Positions 16,995 to 25,384 are shown, counted from the stretch's first letter. The stretch is 64,000 nt of DNA from Haloarcula marina (GCF_024218775.1 NZ_CP100404.1:310001-374000); one strand, 5' to 3'. Numbers and translations: made by a program. The notes: generated by a model not told the origin, from the sequence alone.

Positions 16995-17915
16995 ATGGCA
17001 AATCCAGTTCTCAAATGGGCCGGCGGCAAGCGCCAGTTGCTTGATGAGTTATACGGCCGATTTCCTCGAAGCTACGACCACTTCCATGAGCCGTTCTTCG
17101 GTGGCGGGGCGCTCTTCTTCGACATTGAGCCTGACAACGGGACAATCAACGATACGAATTCTCGGCTTATTAATTTCTACAAACAGGTCCGTGATAGGCC
17201 CAGAGAGTTGATTGAGTTCCTTCAAACGTTCGACGACCCAGAGGCAGAAGCCGACTCAGACCGACAATTTGCCGAGACGAACAGGAAAGGTAAGGAAATC
17301 AAGAACTACTACTACCAGCAACGCGAACTATTCAATAACCGGCCTTACGGTGACGATTACGACGAGCTGGAAGAGGCGGCGCTTTTGCTTTACCTCAATC
17401 GGACGTGTTACAACGGGCTATACCGGGAGAACAGTAGCGGTGGATTCAATGTCCCGATAGGCCGCTACAGCAATCCCGATTGGGTACGGAAGAAAGAAAT
17501 TCGGAAGGCAAGCCGGGTACTTGAGAACACTGACATACGCAACTCGGACTTCGAGTATGTTCTTGACGAAGCCGAGGAAGGCGACTTAGTGTACTTCGAC
17601 CCGCCGTATGAGCCGATGAGTCCCACTGCGTACTTCACTGACTACTCGGCGGAAGGATTCGGCCAAGATGACCAAAAGCGGCTCCTGAACGTGGCTCAAG
17701 AACTGGACCAGAACGGCGTGAATGTCATTCTTAGTAACAGTGGTGTCATGCACGAGATGTATGATGACGCTGGTTTCTACGTCGAAGTAGAAGGTGCGAC
17801 CCGCTCTATCAACAGCGACGGTGAGAACCGTGACGAAGTTGACGAAATAATCGCTACGAATGTCGCCCCTGAATCTCGACAAAAAGCAGGACAGCAGGGA
17901 CTTGCCGATTTTTGA
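16995..17915 (+). CDS. DNA adenine N6-methyltransferase, Dam/D12 class (GATC-type)
   Basis: 306 residues. The SAM-binding motif KWAGGKR (7-13), FFGGGAL (34-40) and the catalytic DPPY (202-205) are in the alpha-class order seen in Dam, DpnII and MboI methylases. It should methylate adenine in GATC and protect the host from the endonuclease encoded 700 bp downstream. The ATG at 16995 is immediately before the first motif; a TTTAAG TATA-like sequence lies about 30 bp upstream. Lower GC than host genes. Confidence 0.93.
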   Translation: MANPVLKWAGGKRQLLDELYGRFPRSYDHFHEPFFGGGALFFDIEPDNGTINDTNSRLINFYKQVRDRPRELIEFLQTFDDPEAEADSDRQFAETNRKGKEIKNYYYQQRELFNNRPYGDDYDELEEAALLLYLNRTCYNGLYRENSSGGFNVPIGRYSNPDWVRKKEIRKASRVLENTDIRNSDFEYVLDEAEEGDLVYFDPPYEPMSPTAYFTDYSAEGFGQDDQKRLLNVAQELDQNGVNVILSNSGVMHEMYDDAGFYVEVEGATRSINSDGENRDEVDEIIATNVAPESRQKAGQQGLADF

Positions 17916-17941
17916 GGCCATTCAATATGTCTGCAATCGGA

Positions 17942-17950
17942 CTTTATATT
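17942..17950 (+). promoter_or_regulatory. TATA box before the unknown 216-residue gene
   Basis: CTTTATATT about 27 bp before the GTG at 17973. It gives this gene its own, probably leaderless, transcript even though it follows the methylase by only 57 bp. Confidence 0.6.
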
Positions 17951-17972
17951 CCATGCTTGTAATCCGGTTTAT

Positions 17973-18623
17973 GTGGTTGAAATAGTTAGAGAACACGACG
18001 TTTTAGGATTTGATAGGTATCCTGAAACTGTCGAGGCGATGTTGTCCCAGCACGACTGGGAAGACCAGTTGAACAAGCTTCGAGTGGGAACTGTTCTCAC
18101 CTTCTCGCTGACCGAGAACCGCAACGAGCAGTATGTTAGTTACGTTGTGGACCAGTTACAGGACGGAACGAAGGTGTTCTTGATTCGTCCGGCGTGGCTT
18201 AACAAGGGATATGATTTCAAAGTCTGCGTTGAGGGATGGGATGAAACGGCCAATCCCGCCCCGTCTCACAGTGAGATTTACTCTGACCTCTACTGGAAGC
18301 GAGAGCAAGATGATGCTGATTCATTCGAAGCACTGTGCAAAGCGGTGATGGACATTCACCAAGGAGAGTCACCCACTGCTGTCCTCGATAAATACGGAGA
18401 GACATTCGATTTCTCTGTCGGGCGAACACCCGAAGCACTGCTGAAACCGCTTCCGTGGCTGTTCATCGAGCAAGATATTCGCTATTGGAACTACACCGGC
18501 CGGAATATGACCATTGAACTGGTCGAAGAGTTATACGATAATCAGCCCCTCTCAGAACTGAGCTTGGAACTGCAAGAACTGGGCGCGATTCACGAGACGC
18601 CGCTGGCTATCCCCAACCAGTAA
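17973..18623 (+). CDS. Unknown protein of the GATC restriction-modification locus
   Basis: 216 residues from a GTG. I do not recognise a family. The first 90 residues look like a compact alpha/beta or beta-barrel domain (LRVGTVLTFSLTENRNEQYV, then a strand pair around VFLIRPAW); the second half is helical and acidic with aromatic patches (PLPWLFIEQDIRYWN). It sits between methylase and endonuclease and converges on the endonuclease gene with 3 bp between the stops. It might be a specificity, control or second defence component. No nuclease or DNA-binding motif is clear. Confidence 0.7.
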   Translation: MVEIVREHDVLGFDRYPETVEAMLSQHDWEDQLNKLRVGTVLTFSLTENRNEQYVSYVVDQLQDGTKVFLIRPAWLNKGYDFKVCVEGWDETANPAPSHSEIYSDLYWKREQDDADSFEALCKAVMDIHQGESPTAVLDKYGETFDFSVGRTPEALLKPLPWLFIEQDIRYWNYTGRNMTIELVEELYDNQPLSELSLELQELGAIHETPLAIPNQ

Positions 18624-18626
18624 CAG

Positions 18627-19535
18627 CTACACTTCTTTCGTTTCAAAGAACCGCTCTACGTCGTCGGGCAGTTCGGTTTCCGCTTGATGCAGATTGTAGA
18701 GGTCGGTTATGTCATCGTAGCTCTGGCGGAGAACGTTTGTTAAAGACTTTGCCCAGCCCTGTCCATCTGTAATCCAGACAAACGCTACGTCGTCGTTCCG
18801 CATCCGTTTGGCGACGTGATTGTACGACCGACGGATTTCAGATGGTTTGCTCCCCCCGACCTTGTAGGCATTCGCCTCGACCACAAGCCTGAGTTCATCG
18901 TCCTCAAACAGGGCGAAATCAACCGTTTTCTTTTGCCCGGATTCGTCGTTGTACGCGGTAGTGTACTCAGCGTCCATTTGGACGTTGTAGCCTGCGTCAA
19001 CGAGTCGGTTAGCAATATTCGCTATCTGTTCGCCCACCAACTCTTCAAAACACTCACCCTGACGGTTTTTCCTTGCGTGTGACTCCATTCCAACGAGCAT
19101 TCCCCGGAAGTGGTCCCGAATGTCTGCTTCATCAACGATATACTGTAGTCCGATTTCTTGCAGTATGTCCGCCAGACTGCGAGCGGATTCTCTGTCCCCA
19201 GCGTCTATAGACCGCTGTATATCGTAGAACTTCCATACACCTTCCAAGGCACTATACTTGTTCCCACGCTCACCCAAAACCTCGAAATAGAAATCAATCC
19301 ACTTCCGGGTGTCATCAGCGTTCATCAGGGCGTCAGCCAGTCCTTCCACAAATTCCGATTCAGAGACGCCTTCGAGGTCAAGAATAGCCTCAATCTGACG
19401 TTCATAGTTCTCTATTTCGTCTTCAATCCCGTCCCAATCAATGAACCGAGAAGAGGGAATAGAAGACGGAACAATAGTGTCCTGAAAGGTATCTACGAAT
19501 TCCTCTGTCGGGGGGCAACGCTGGCGAATCGGCAT
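18627..19535 (-). CDS. Type II restriction endonuclease, DpnII/MboI family
   Basis: 302 residues, the usual family length. The family signature HARKNRQGECFEELV is at 153-167. A PD-(D/E)xK-type core follows, with VDFALFEDDELRLVVEANAY (Asp 206, Glu 220) and then KVGGSKPSEIRRSYN, matching the DpnII segment that holds the catalytic centre. It should cut unmethylated GATC. Its transcription opposes the methylase, common for such pairs, and the ATG at 19535 has a TATA-like stretch about 25 bp upstream. Confidence 0.92.
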   Translation of the reverse strand: MPIRQRCPPTEEFVDTFQDTIVPSSIPSSRFIDWDGIEDEIENYERQIEAILDLEGVSESEFVEGLADALMNADDTRKWIDFYFEVLGERGNKYSALEGVWKFYDIQRSIDAGDRESARSLADILQEIGLQYIVDEADIRDHFRGMLVGMESHARKNRQGECFEELVGEQIANIANRLVDAGYNVQMDAEYTTAYNDESGQKKTVDFALFEDDELRLVVEANAYKVGGSKPSEIRRSYNHVAKRMRNDDVAFVWITDGQGWAKSLTNVLRQSYDDITDLYNLHQAETELPDDVERFFETKEV

Positions 19536-19700
19536 AGTCGAAACATGAAAAGGCGGTACTAAACAGGCGGTTACAGATTAATTGAACGGCAATAGCGCGG
19601 ATACTTTCCCTGAGATAGTGGAATTCCTCGCAGGCGGCGCGTTCTCGCAGAAGCTCGATAACCGCAGTCCTTTCTGTACAAAGGGTTGCGTCCCAACCTA

Positions 19701-20417
19701 CTATCTCATCAGATATTCTTTTGCCATTGTTCTATGTCTTTTAATATCTTCTTTGGGATACTGAACACGGTGAGCATTGCTCTCACACCATTCATAGTAG
19801 TCCTCAAGAGTGTTGTATAGTAACTCTTCAATCTCGTCATCTAAGTATCGATACCACTCGTACCATCTTCGCTCAATAGGGTCTTCCCCATCAGGTGCAA
19901 AGGCTCGGGCAGATTGGTCAATGAATATCCCAAATGGTGGTGCTTTGCTTTCGCTTTCAATAGCCTGAATCATCGGGAGACCAATCAATAGTGTATCTGC
20001 ATAGTCTGACGAAGTCATAAAGCTCTCATTGGCTTCGTCTGAAATATTCTCACCATGGATTATCGGTCCGTATGAAAGCGCTCCGCGAGGAATATATGTA
20101 TATTCACGGTCTCTATTTTCGATGTTATCTTTTGCAAGTTTACTAAAGACACCTATCAGTAACTGTTGCATGTCTTCCTTGGATTCAGATGTTAAATAGA
20201 CCCCGTCCATAACAGGGTAGTGAGTGATTTCATTCCGGTCTATTGTTTCATCAACAGCGACATGTAAATTCAGAATATCAATAGCAGATGTTTCTATTGA
20301 CCGAGACATGGCACCTTTGATTCCCATCAAATCAAGCCAACAGACGTACTCTTCTGTCACTCCGGATAGCTGGTCAGAATTCGTATAAACGTGGGGGGCC
20401 TCAATATCTTCCATCAT
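19701..20417 (-). CDS. Class III nucleotidyl-cyclase-like protein
   Basis: 238 residues. The order of motifs follows the class III cyclase fold: CWLDLMGIKGAM with Asp 29 where the first metal ligand lies, PVMDGVYL with Asp 71 where the second lies, RGALSYGPIIHG (111-122) and GLPMIQAIESESK (146-158) for the later strands and helix. The C-terminal 60 residues are an acidic helical extension. Both metal-binding aspartates are kept, so an active cyclase is possible. Related cyclases make defence signals (for example cCMP/cUMP in Pycsar), but no effector gene is adjacent, so this use is inference. Confidence 0.55.
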   Translation of the reverse strand: MMEDIEAPHVYTNSDQLSGVTEEYVCWLDLMGIKGAMSRSIETSAIDILNLHVAVDETIDRNEITHYPVMDGVYLTSESKEDMQQLLIGVFSKLAKDNIENRDREYTYIPRGALSYGPIIHGENISDEANESFMTSSDYADTLLIGLPMIQAIESESKAPPFGIFIDQSARAFAPDGEDPIERRWYEWYRYLDDEIEELLYNTLEDYYEWCESNAHRVQYPKEDIKRHRTMAKEYLMR

Positions 20418-20471
20418 CTCTTGCGAAAAAGAGTGGAACTAAAATTAAGCTTGGGTAAAAATGTCAGTAAA

Positions 20472-21479
20472 TTATATATCTCGGATGTATTCCTGTCTCC
20501 TGTCCGCTTTTTCAGCACTTGACCCCTTGTCGTAGTGCGTATCAAGCACCTCTCCGCTCATATTTACCCGCTCACCCGTCACATCTTTCGGCTGGCCCGC
20601 GTTCCGAGCCGCCGTGACGTAACCCCGACGAAGAGCGTGTGGGCTGACGCTACCCGGACACTTGCTTGAGGCGTTCCACGACATAGCTTCGCAATCCTCG
20701 GGGTCGCGGTCAAACGGGCACTCGCCCCCGTTGTAGTAGCAAGGACGGGTCGCAGTGTACACGTACCGCTGAATCGTGGTCTCGACTACACGGCCCTCTC
20801 TGGTCGTTAGAAGGGGTTCGCGGCCGTACTCGTCGGTCACAGCTATCCGCCTTCCATCTACGTAATCACGAATAATCTCGGCCGTCTCTGGCGTGAGCAG
20901 TACGTCGCGCTCGCTCTGCTCTTTGTTCTTCAACGGCGTTCCTTCCAGGGGCCGGTGACGGACTTCCAGCGCCGGCCGCCCCTCGTCAAAGTCGCCTAAG
21001 TCCAATGCTCGGAGCCCACTCATCCGCATTCCCGTCTTCCAGAGAATCAGAAGAGTAACATGGCGGTTCGTCGCGTACTCGTAGCGGTCAAGGAACTCTA
21101 ACAGCTCTGTCGCTTCGTCGCGGGTGAGCAGGTCATCGCATATCTCGTCGTTCGCGCTGGTCTTCGGAATTCGTACCATATCACCCAGCCCCCGAGGAAC
21201 GGCCGCGATATGCTCACAGAACTGTACGTACTGCTTGACCGTCATCATGTCCTGCCGGGCGGTGATGACTTTGACCTTGGAGAGACGGTGTTCCTTGTAT
21301 CGCTGGATAACTTCGCTGTCGAGGTCGGTCAGGTCGGTAATCCCTTCGGCTTCCAGCCAGTCACAGAACTGTCGGATAGCGGTTCGGTAGTTCTTGAGCG
21401 TCTTCTTTGTGACGCCGGGTTGCTTGTCTTTGAGGAATCGGTTCTTCGCTTCGTGCGGTGGGGTTGGTTTCAGACTCAT
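20472..21479 (-). CDS. Tyrosine recombinase (integrase)
   Basis: 335 residues from the ATG at 21479. An N-terminal SAM-like core-binding domain (about 1-110) is followed by the catalytic domain: arginine in GMRMSGLR, the HALRR box in SPHALRRGYVTAARN, and a nucleophile candidate Tyr in LDTHYDKGS. A Cys-rich insert (CYYNGGECPF, then CEAM and SKCPG) resembles the zinc-like insert of other haloarchaeal integrases. The gene lies 74 bp inside the right attachment repeat, reading away from it, and should drive integration and excision at tRNA-Thr. Confidence 0.95.
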   Translation of the reverse strand: MSLKPTPPHEAKNRFLKDKQPGVTKKTLKNYRTAIRQFCDWLEAEGITDLTDLDSEVIQRYKEHRLSKVKVITARQDMMTVKQYVQFCEHIAAVPRGLGDMVRIPKTSANDEICDDLLTRDEATELLEFLDRYEYATNRHVTLLILWKTGMRMSGLRALDLGDFDEGRPALEVRHRPLEGTPLKNKEQSERDVLLTPETAEIIRDYVDGRRIAVTDEYGREPLLTTREGRVVETTIQRYVYTATRPCYYNGGECPFDRDPEDCEAMSWNASSKCPGSVSPHALRRGYVTAARNAGQPKDVTGERVNMSGEVLDTHYDKGSSAEKADRRQEYIRDI

Positions 21480-21553
21480 GGCTTCTCGCAGGTCCACGAT
21501 ACCGGTGCCAGTCACCGTTAGAGAACCACAGGCGTCGTATATCGCCGTAAGGC

Positions 21554-21588
21554 GACGAGACCCCGGATTCAAATTCCGGCCTAGGCTT
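21554..21588 (+). repeat. Right attachment repeat
   Basis: 35 bp identical to 13092-13126. To its left, taagg is also shared but two extra bases (cg) intervene, so homology stops at the anticodon stem. Confidence 0.92.
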
Positions 21589-21802
21589 TCTCCAAGTGAC
21601 TGACCCGGAGCGACAGCGACGGGTCCGTCACGCGTGGGAAGCCGGATGCGGGATTTGCATCCCTGTCAGTCGCGCGCAGCGAAGCGAGCACGTCTGACTC
21701 TGGATTCAAATTCCGGCCGCCGCTCCTTCCGACCACACCTCCACGACGCGTTTTGTCACCGAGTGACCACTGCTCTATAACGGCAGCGCCCCAACGACGC
21801 CC
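21589..21802. other. Junction region beyond the element with a third partial attachment-like copy
   Basis: No gene. Contains the sequence ggattcaaattccggcc at 21702-21718, the T-arm part of the attachment repeat, suggesting an older integration at the same tRNA. Confidence 0.5.
21702..21718 (+). repeat. 17-bp remnant of the attachment sequence
   Basis: Identical to the T-arm segment of tRNA-Thr (ggattcaaattccggcc). It lies 114 bp outside the right repeat, on the host side. Confidence 0.6.
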
Positions 21803-22798
21803 ATGAACGCCGCTCGCGCCGTCATTGTCGTCCTCGCACTCTCCGTCGTGGCGGTACCGGTCGCCGGACACGTCCCGAGTTTCCCCACCGACAACACGAG
21901 TCCCGACAGCGCCGTCGCGGTCCCGGACGCGGCGAAGTCGTGGTCGTTCTACGACTATATCGAACCGGGCGAAGTGGCGTACTACCGGTTCTCTCTGACA
22001 GCGGGTGAACGGCTTCGGGTCGGCACGTTCACCCCCGACGACGGTTCGTTCGCCCCCTCGGTCGTCGTCATGAGCGAGTCGTTCGACGGGACAGACGGCG
22101 TGCCGGGACGGGTGTCGGTGCCCGACGGCATGGGTGCCGTCGTCGTCACCGGCGAGCGACCGGCGCGGGCCGAGTACGAACCGTTCGCGCCGTCGGCGAC
22201 GTATCACACTGCCAGTCTGGACCGACCGGTCGACGCCGACGCCGCGTACCTCGTCGCCGTCTACGAACCCGACAACCGAAGCGGCGAGGTGGGCGTCACC
22301 GTCGGCTACAGGGAGGAATTCTCGCCGACGGAGTACCTGACCGTGCCGTTCGACCTCGTGCAGGTCCACCTGTGGGAGGGCCAATCGCCGCTGCTCGTCG
22401 TCGGGCCGTTCGCGCTGACCGTCCTCGCCGGTGGCGTCCTCACCCGTCGTCGGTGGGCCGACCGGTCGCGTTCGCTCGTCCGCGGTGCGCTCGCTCTCGG
22501 CGCACTGCTCGTCCTCGCGAGCGGCGTGAACACGGCGGTCCAGACGGGCGTCGCGCTGACGAAGACCGGACCGACCGCTGGCGTCGTCGTCACGGCGCTG
22601 TACGTGGTCGTCCCGCTGGCGTGCGGGGCGTGGGCGCTGTGGGTGGCAGGCCGGGACGCGTCCGTGACGACGACGCGGACCCGGGCGGGGCTAGCGGTCG
22701 CGGCACTGCTGAGCGTGGCGACGTGGGCTGGCTTCCTCGTCGGCCCGGCGGTCCTGTTGGCAGTCGCGGTCACGCCGACGCGGTTCGTCGACGACTAA
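21803..22798 (+). CDS. Exported-domain membrane protein, unknown
   Basis: 331 residues. A signal-peptide-like N terminus (1-22) leads an external domain of about 160 residues rich in aromatic and acidic residues (YFDYIEPGEV-like, YYRFSLTAGERLRVG), similar in feel to pre-peptidase or beta-sandwich carbohydrate-binding domains. Four hydrophobic spans follow in the C-terminal half (about 200-330). I do not recognise the family. The external part probably senses or binds something at the cell surface. Confidence 0.75.
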   Translation: MNAARAVIVVLALSVVAVPVAGHVPSFPTDNTSPDSAVAVPDAAKSWSFYDYIEPGEVAYYRFSLTAGERLRVGTFTPDDGSFAPSVVVMSESFDGTDGVPGRVSVPDGMGAVVVTGERPARAEYEPFAPSATYHTASLDRPVDADAAYLVAVYEPDNRSGEVGVTVGYREEFSPTEYLTVPFDLVQVHLWEGQSPLLVVGPFALTVLAGGVLTRRRWADRSRSLVRGALALGALLVLASGVNTAVQTGVALTKTGPTAGVVVTALYVVVPLACGAWALWVAGRDASVTTTRTRAGLAVAALLSVATWAGFLVGPAVLLAVAVTPTRFVDD

Positions 22799-22804
22799 CT
22801 CCAC

Positions 22805-23248
22805 TCACTCCCGGTCCGGTTCCTCGGCCAACGCCCGGTCCCGAAGTTTCCGACACTTCTCGCCTTTGACGGTCAGTTCGGGGACCGGAACGGGCGTCCC
22901 GTTCTCGACGGCGACGAAGGTGGCGTAGGCGCTCGTCGTCTGCTCCGTCTCGCCGGTACGCGGGTTCTCGGCGGCGACTTCGATGCGGACGCGGACGCTG
23001 GTCCGGCCGGTGGCGTAGGCCCACGACTCGACCCGGGCGGTGTCGCCGATGGGGATTGGCCGCTCGAAGTCGACGCGGGACATCTGCGCGGTGACGCAGG
23101 ACTCCTCGGCGGCCCGCATCGCCGACATCGCGCCGATTTCGTCCATCCACTTCATGACGATGCCCCCGTGGGCGCTCTCGTAGTTGTTGGCGTGGGTCGG
23201 TTGGACGCGCTCGCGGTTGACGATGTGCGTGTCGGCGACGTTAGGCAT
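22805..23248 (-). CDS. Acyl-CoA thioesterase, hotdog fold
   Basis: 147 residues of the YciA/BACH hotdog family. The helix with HGGIVMKWMDEIGAMSAMRA carries the usual acidic residue, and YATGRTSVRVRIEVAAENPR forms the strand pair. It hydrolyses acyl-CoA, probably medium or short chains. Converges with the membrane protein, 6 bp between stops. Confidence 0.92.
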   Translation of the reverse strand: MPNVADTHIVNRERVQPTHANNYESAHGGIVMKWMDEIGAMSAMRAAEESCVTAQMSRVDFERPIPIGDTARVESWAYATGRTSVRVRIEVAAENPRTGETEQTTSAYATFVAVENGTPVPVPELTVKGEKCRKLRDRALAEEPDRE

Positions 23249-23289
23249 ACGCTCGCTTCACGGGGCGGGGAGAAAACAACGGGGGTCGG

Positions 23290-23958
23290 TTACTGCTGGG
23301 GGTTCCGTTCCTCGTAGGGCTGGACGACGACGAAGCCGTCGCTGTTAGAGAAGTCCAGTTGGTAGCTCTCGTCGGACGACTGGCCGACCATGTCCGAGAG
23401 GCTTCGGTTGACGCTCCCGCTCGGCGAGGTGTTGCCGCTCCACGCGACGGTGGCGGCGGGGTCCGTCTTGACCGGCGGCGTCAGCACCAGCGGTTTGCCG
23501 TGGGTGGTGATGGCGACGTTCCCGGGGCCTTCGAGGAAGACGTTGGTCAGGCCGCCCGTCGCGGACCCGGCGAGGCTGTCGATGGTGGAAATCTTGTAGT
23601 CCACCTGGGACTCGAACGCGAGAACGTCGTTGCCGTTGACCGAGATGCTCTCGCCGGGGTCGAGCGAGAGTACCTGTATCTCTTTGCCTTGGTCGGCGAG
23701 ATACAGGTGGCCGTTCCCCTCGACTTCCATGATGGGCGTTCCCTCGCCGGTGGCTTTCTGCTTGATGAAGCCCGTCAGACCGCCTTCGGCGGAGGATTTC
23801 CCGGTGAAATCGAGGTTGCCGGTGTAGCTAATCATCGATCCGGCTTTCGCCATCACGCCGCCCTCGACGGCGATGTCGAGCAGTTTGCTGTTTTCGAGTT
23901 CGAACGTGTCGGCTCCCTCGTTGGGCTGATTTTCGCTGACGAATGTGTCGACGTCCAT
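23290..23958 (-). CDS. AIM24 family protein
   Basis: 222 residues of the AIM24/TerD-unrelated beta-helix-like family: GVMAKAGSMISYTGNLDF, GHLYLADQGKEIQVLSLDPG and NVFLEGPGNVAITTHGKP are characteristic strand blocks. The function is unknown in archaea; mitochondrial Aim24 helps cristae organisation. The ATG at 23958 is chosen because the first domain strand follows it. Confidence 0.88.
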   Translation of the reverse strand: MDVDTFVSENQPNEGADTFELENSKLLDIAVEGGVMAKAGSMISYTGNLDFTGKSSAEGGLTGFIKQKATGEGTPIMEVEGNGHLYLADQGKEIQVLSLDPGESISVNGNDVLAFESQVDYKISTIDSLAGSATGGLTNVFLEGPGNVAITTHGKPLVLTPPVKTDPAATVAWSGNTSPSGSVNRSLSDMVGQSSDESYQLDFSNSDGFVVVQPYEERNPQQ

Positions 23959-24079
23959 AGTGGGTTTACCGTGACAGTATCTCGACACCATGGTATGAAT
24001 ATATTTACGTCAACTGGTGAGCGGATTTTGTCGAGCTGGTGGCTCACAGCGGTAACATGGGAGACTACGGTGGTGTCCG

Positions 24080-25054
24080 TCAGAGCGGCAGCGGGAACGG
24101 GACCGACCCGTGGGTGTACCCCTCGACGCGGCCGTCGGGGCGGTACCGGAAGACGATGAGTGGTTCGTAGCCGACGCCGGGGCGTTCGGCGTGGACGCGC
24201 CGCCAGTCGTCGTCGGGGAAGGAGGTGCAGTCGACGGCCAACACGGCCCCGGGGTGTGCGGCCAGTTGGTCGCGGGTCTTCGCGTCGCCTGAGGCCTTCA
24301 GCGCGCCGATTGCGGTGTTGGCCTGCCGACGGGCGGGCGGCCGCGGGCGGGTGACTTCGACGAGGGTGTCCTCGACGCGGAAGTCGACGGAGTGGCCCGA
24401 GTTGAGTTCCACCTCGGGTTCGATGTCGTTTCCGGCGTCGACCAGCAGTTTGGCGGCGTTGAACTCGCCCATCGTCGCCTGCATCCGCGAGAGGTCGAAC
24501 CCCTCGCTAGTCCCGAGTTTGCTCGCCATCGTGTAGCGGTACTCGTCTAAGACCCCGCGGGCGAGGAAGTCGTCGTAAAAGGCCAGTCCGGCCTCGCGAG
24601 AGGCGTCGGGAAAGCCACCGGCGTGGTCCCGGAAGAACCGCCGGGTGGAGTCCCGGCCGTCCTTCGAGAGGAAGACGGGCAGGAAGAAGTTCGCGACGGC
24701 GTCGTACTCGGTGAGCCACGGGTCCTCGACTTCCAGTTGGGCGAGGAGCTCGCGTCGGCCCCACTCGGCGATGGGGTCCGGCGTTTCCTCGAACGTCCGC
24801 TTGTTCGTGCGCCAGAGCGGTTCGGGCGTCTGCGTGTTCCCGAGCCAGTAGGCTTCGTTGCCGTTCCAGCAGAATAGCGCCAAATCGCCGTTGTTCATCT
24901 CCAGTCGGCGCGCGGCCCACCCCTCGGGCGGGGCGAACCACGGGCCGTTCAGGTCGGCACCGAAGGTGTCTTGCAGCGGAGAGAGAAGGTCACGCTGGAC
25001 GCGGTCCTCGCTCCAGCGTTCGGTCGAGTAGCGAAATCGAAGTGGGCCAGCCAC
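24080..25054 (-). CDS. DUF5784-type haloarchaeal protein
   Basis: 324 residues from a GTG at 25054, whose opening (VAGPLRFRYSTERWSEDRV) is that of the family. A helical middle part leads to a C-terminal region with NSGHSVDFRVEDTLVEVTRP, which looks like the acidic core of a PD-(D/E)xK nuclease-like fold with the lysine replaced. Function unknown. It is divergent from the small DUF5786-like gene and the pair is conserved in haloarchaea. Confidence 0.8.
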   Translation of the reverse strand: MAGPLRFRYSTERWSEDRVQRDLLSPLQDTFGADLNGPWFAPPEGWAARRLEMNNGDLALFCWNGNEAYWLGNTQTPEPLWRTNKRTFEETPDPIAEWGRRELLAQLEVEDPWLTEYDAVANFFLPVFLSKDGRDSTRRFFRDHAGGFPDASREAGLAFYDDFLARGVLDEYRYTMASKLGTSEGFDLSRMQATMGEFNAAKLLVDAGNDIEPEVELNSGHSVDFRVEDTLVEVTRPRPPARRQANTAIGALKASGDAKTRDQLAAHPGAVLAVDCTSFPDDDWRRVHAERPGVGYEPLIVFRYRPDGRVEGYTHGSVPFPLPL

Positions 25055-25210
25055 ACTGTTAGTAGTCGGTCGGCGCTCTTGTGCGTTCCGCCTCGGTCGA
25101 TGGCGACCGCCGAACAGCGGCCGAACCGAGTTGTGAGCGGCTGTGGCGGCACTTCTGACCCCACCGTTACATTGATAGGCATTAGCACCCAAGTTGTGGT
25201 GTGGTAACCT

Positions 25211-25384
25211 ATGTCGATGGGAGCGTATGACGACGACGAACACGAACGCCGTGAGCGCAAGAACAACGAGGTCGACCTGTCGGAGGACGACGACCGGACA
25301 GCGTATCACGGGACCGTCAGCTACGACAGCGGCGAATCTACCGAAGACCTGTTAGACCAGTTCAAGCAGATCAATTCTGAGTAG
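25211..25384 (+). CDS. Small acidic protein (DUF5786-like)
   Basis: 57 residues: MSMGAYDDDEHERRERKNNE, then an acidic middle and DLLDQFKQINSE at the end. Homologues usually begin MGAYDDDE, so the true start may be the second ATG at 25217. No fold or function is known; the protein is probably partly disordered and cytosolic. It sits back to back with the DUF5784-type gene. Confidence 0.85.
   Translation: MSMGAYDDDEHERRERKNNEVDLSEDDDRTAYHGTVSYDSGESTEDLLDQFKQINSE

Larger units (their letters stand above)
13092..21588. mobile_element. Integrated element at tRNA-Thr with GATC restriction-modification
   Basis: An 8.5-kb island bounded by a perfect 35-bp direct repeat: the 3' half of tRNA-Thr on the left and a copy just upstream of the tyrosine recombinase gene on the right. 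The interior is clearly less GC-rich than the flanks and has different codon use. Cargo: helicase, winged-helix regulator, Dam-type methylase, unknown protein, DpnII-type endonuclease, cyclase-like protein, integrase. No capsid, terminase, spike or conjugation gene is seen, so it looks like an integrative plasmid or satellite carrying defence functions rather than a full provirus. Confidence 0.93.

Noticed and set aside
19536..19700. Possible effector gene for the cyclase-like protein
   Set aside because: The short frame overlapping 19582-19764 has a hydrophobic end but lies largely over the cyclase-like gene's end and has no separate support.
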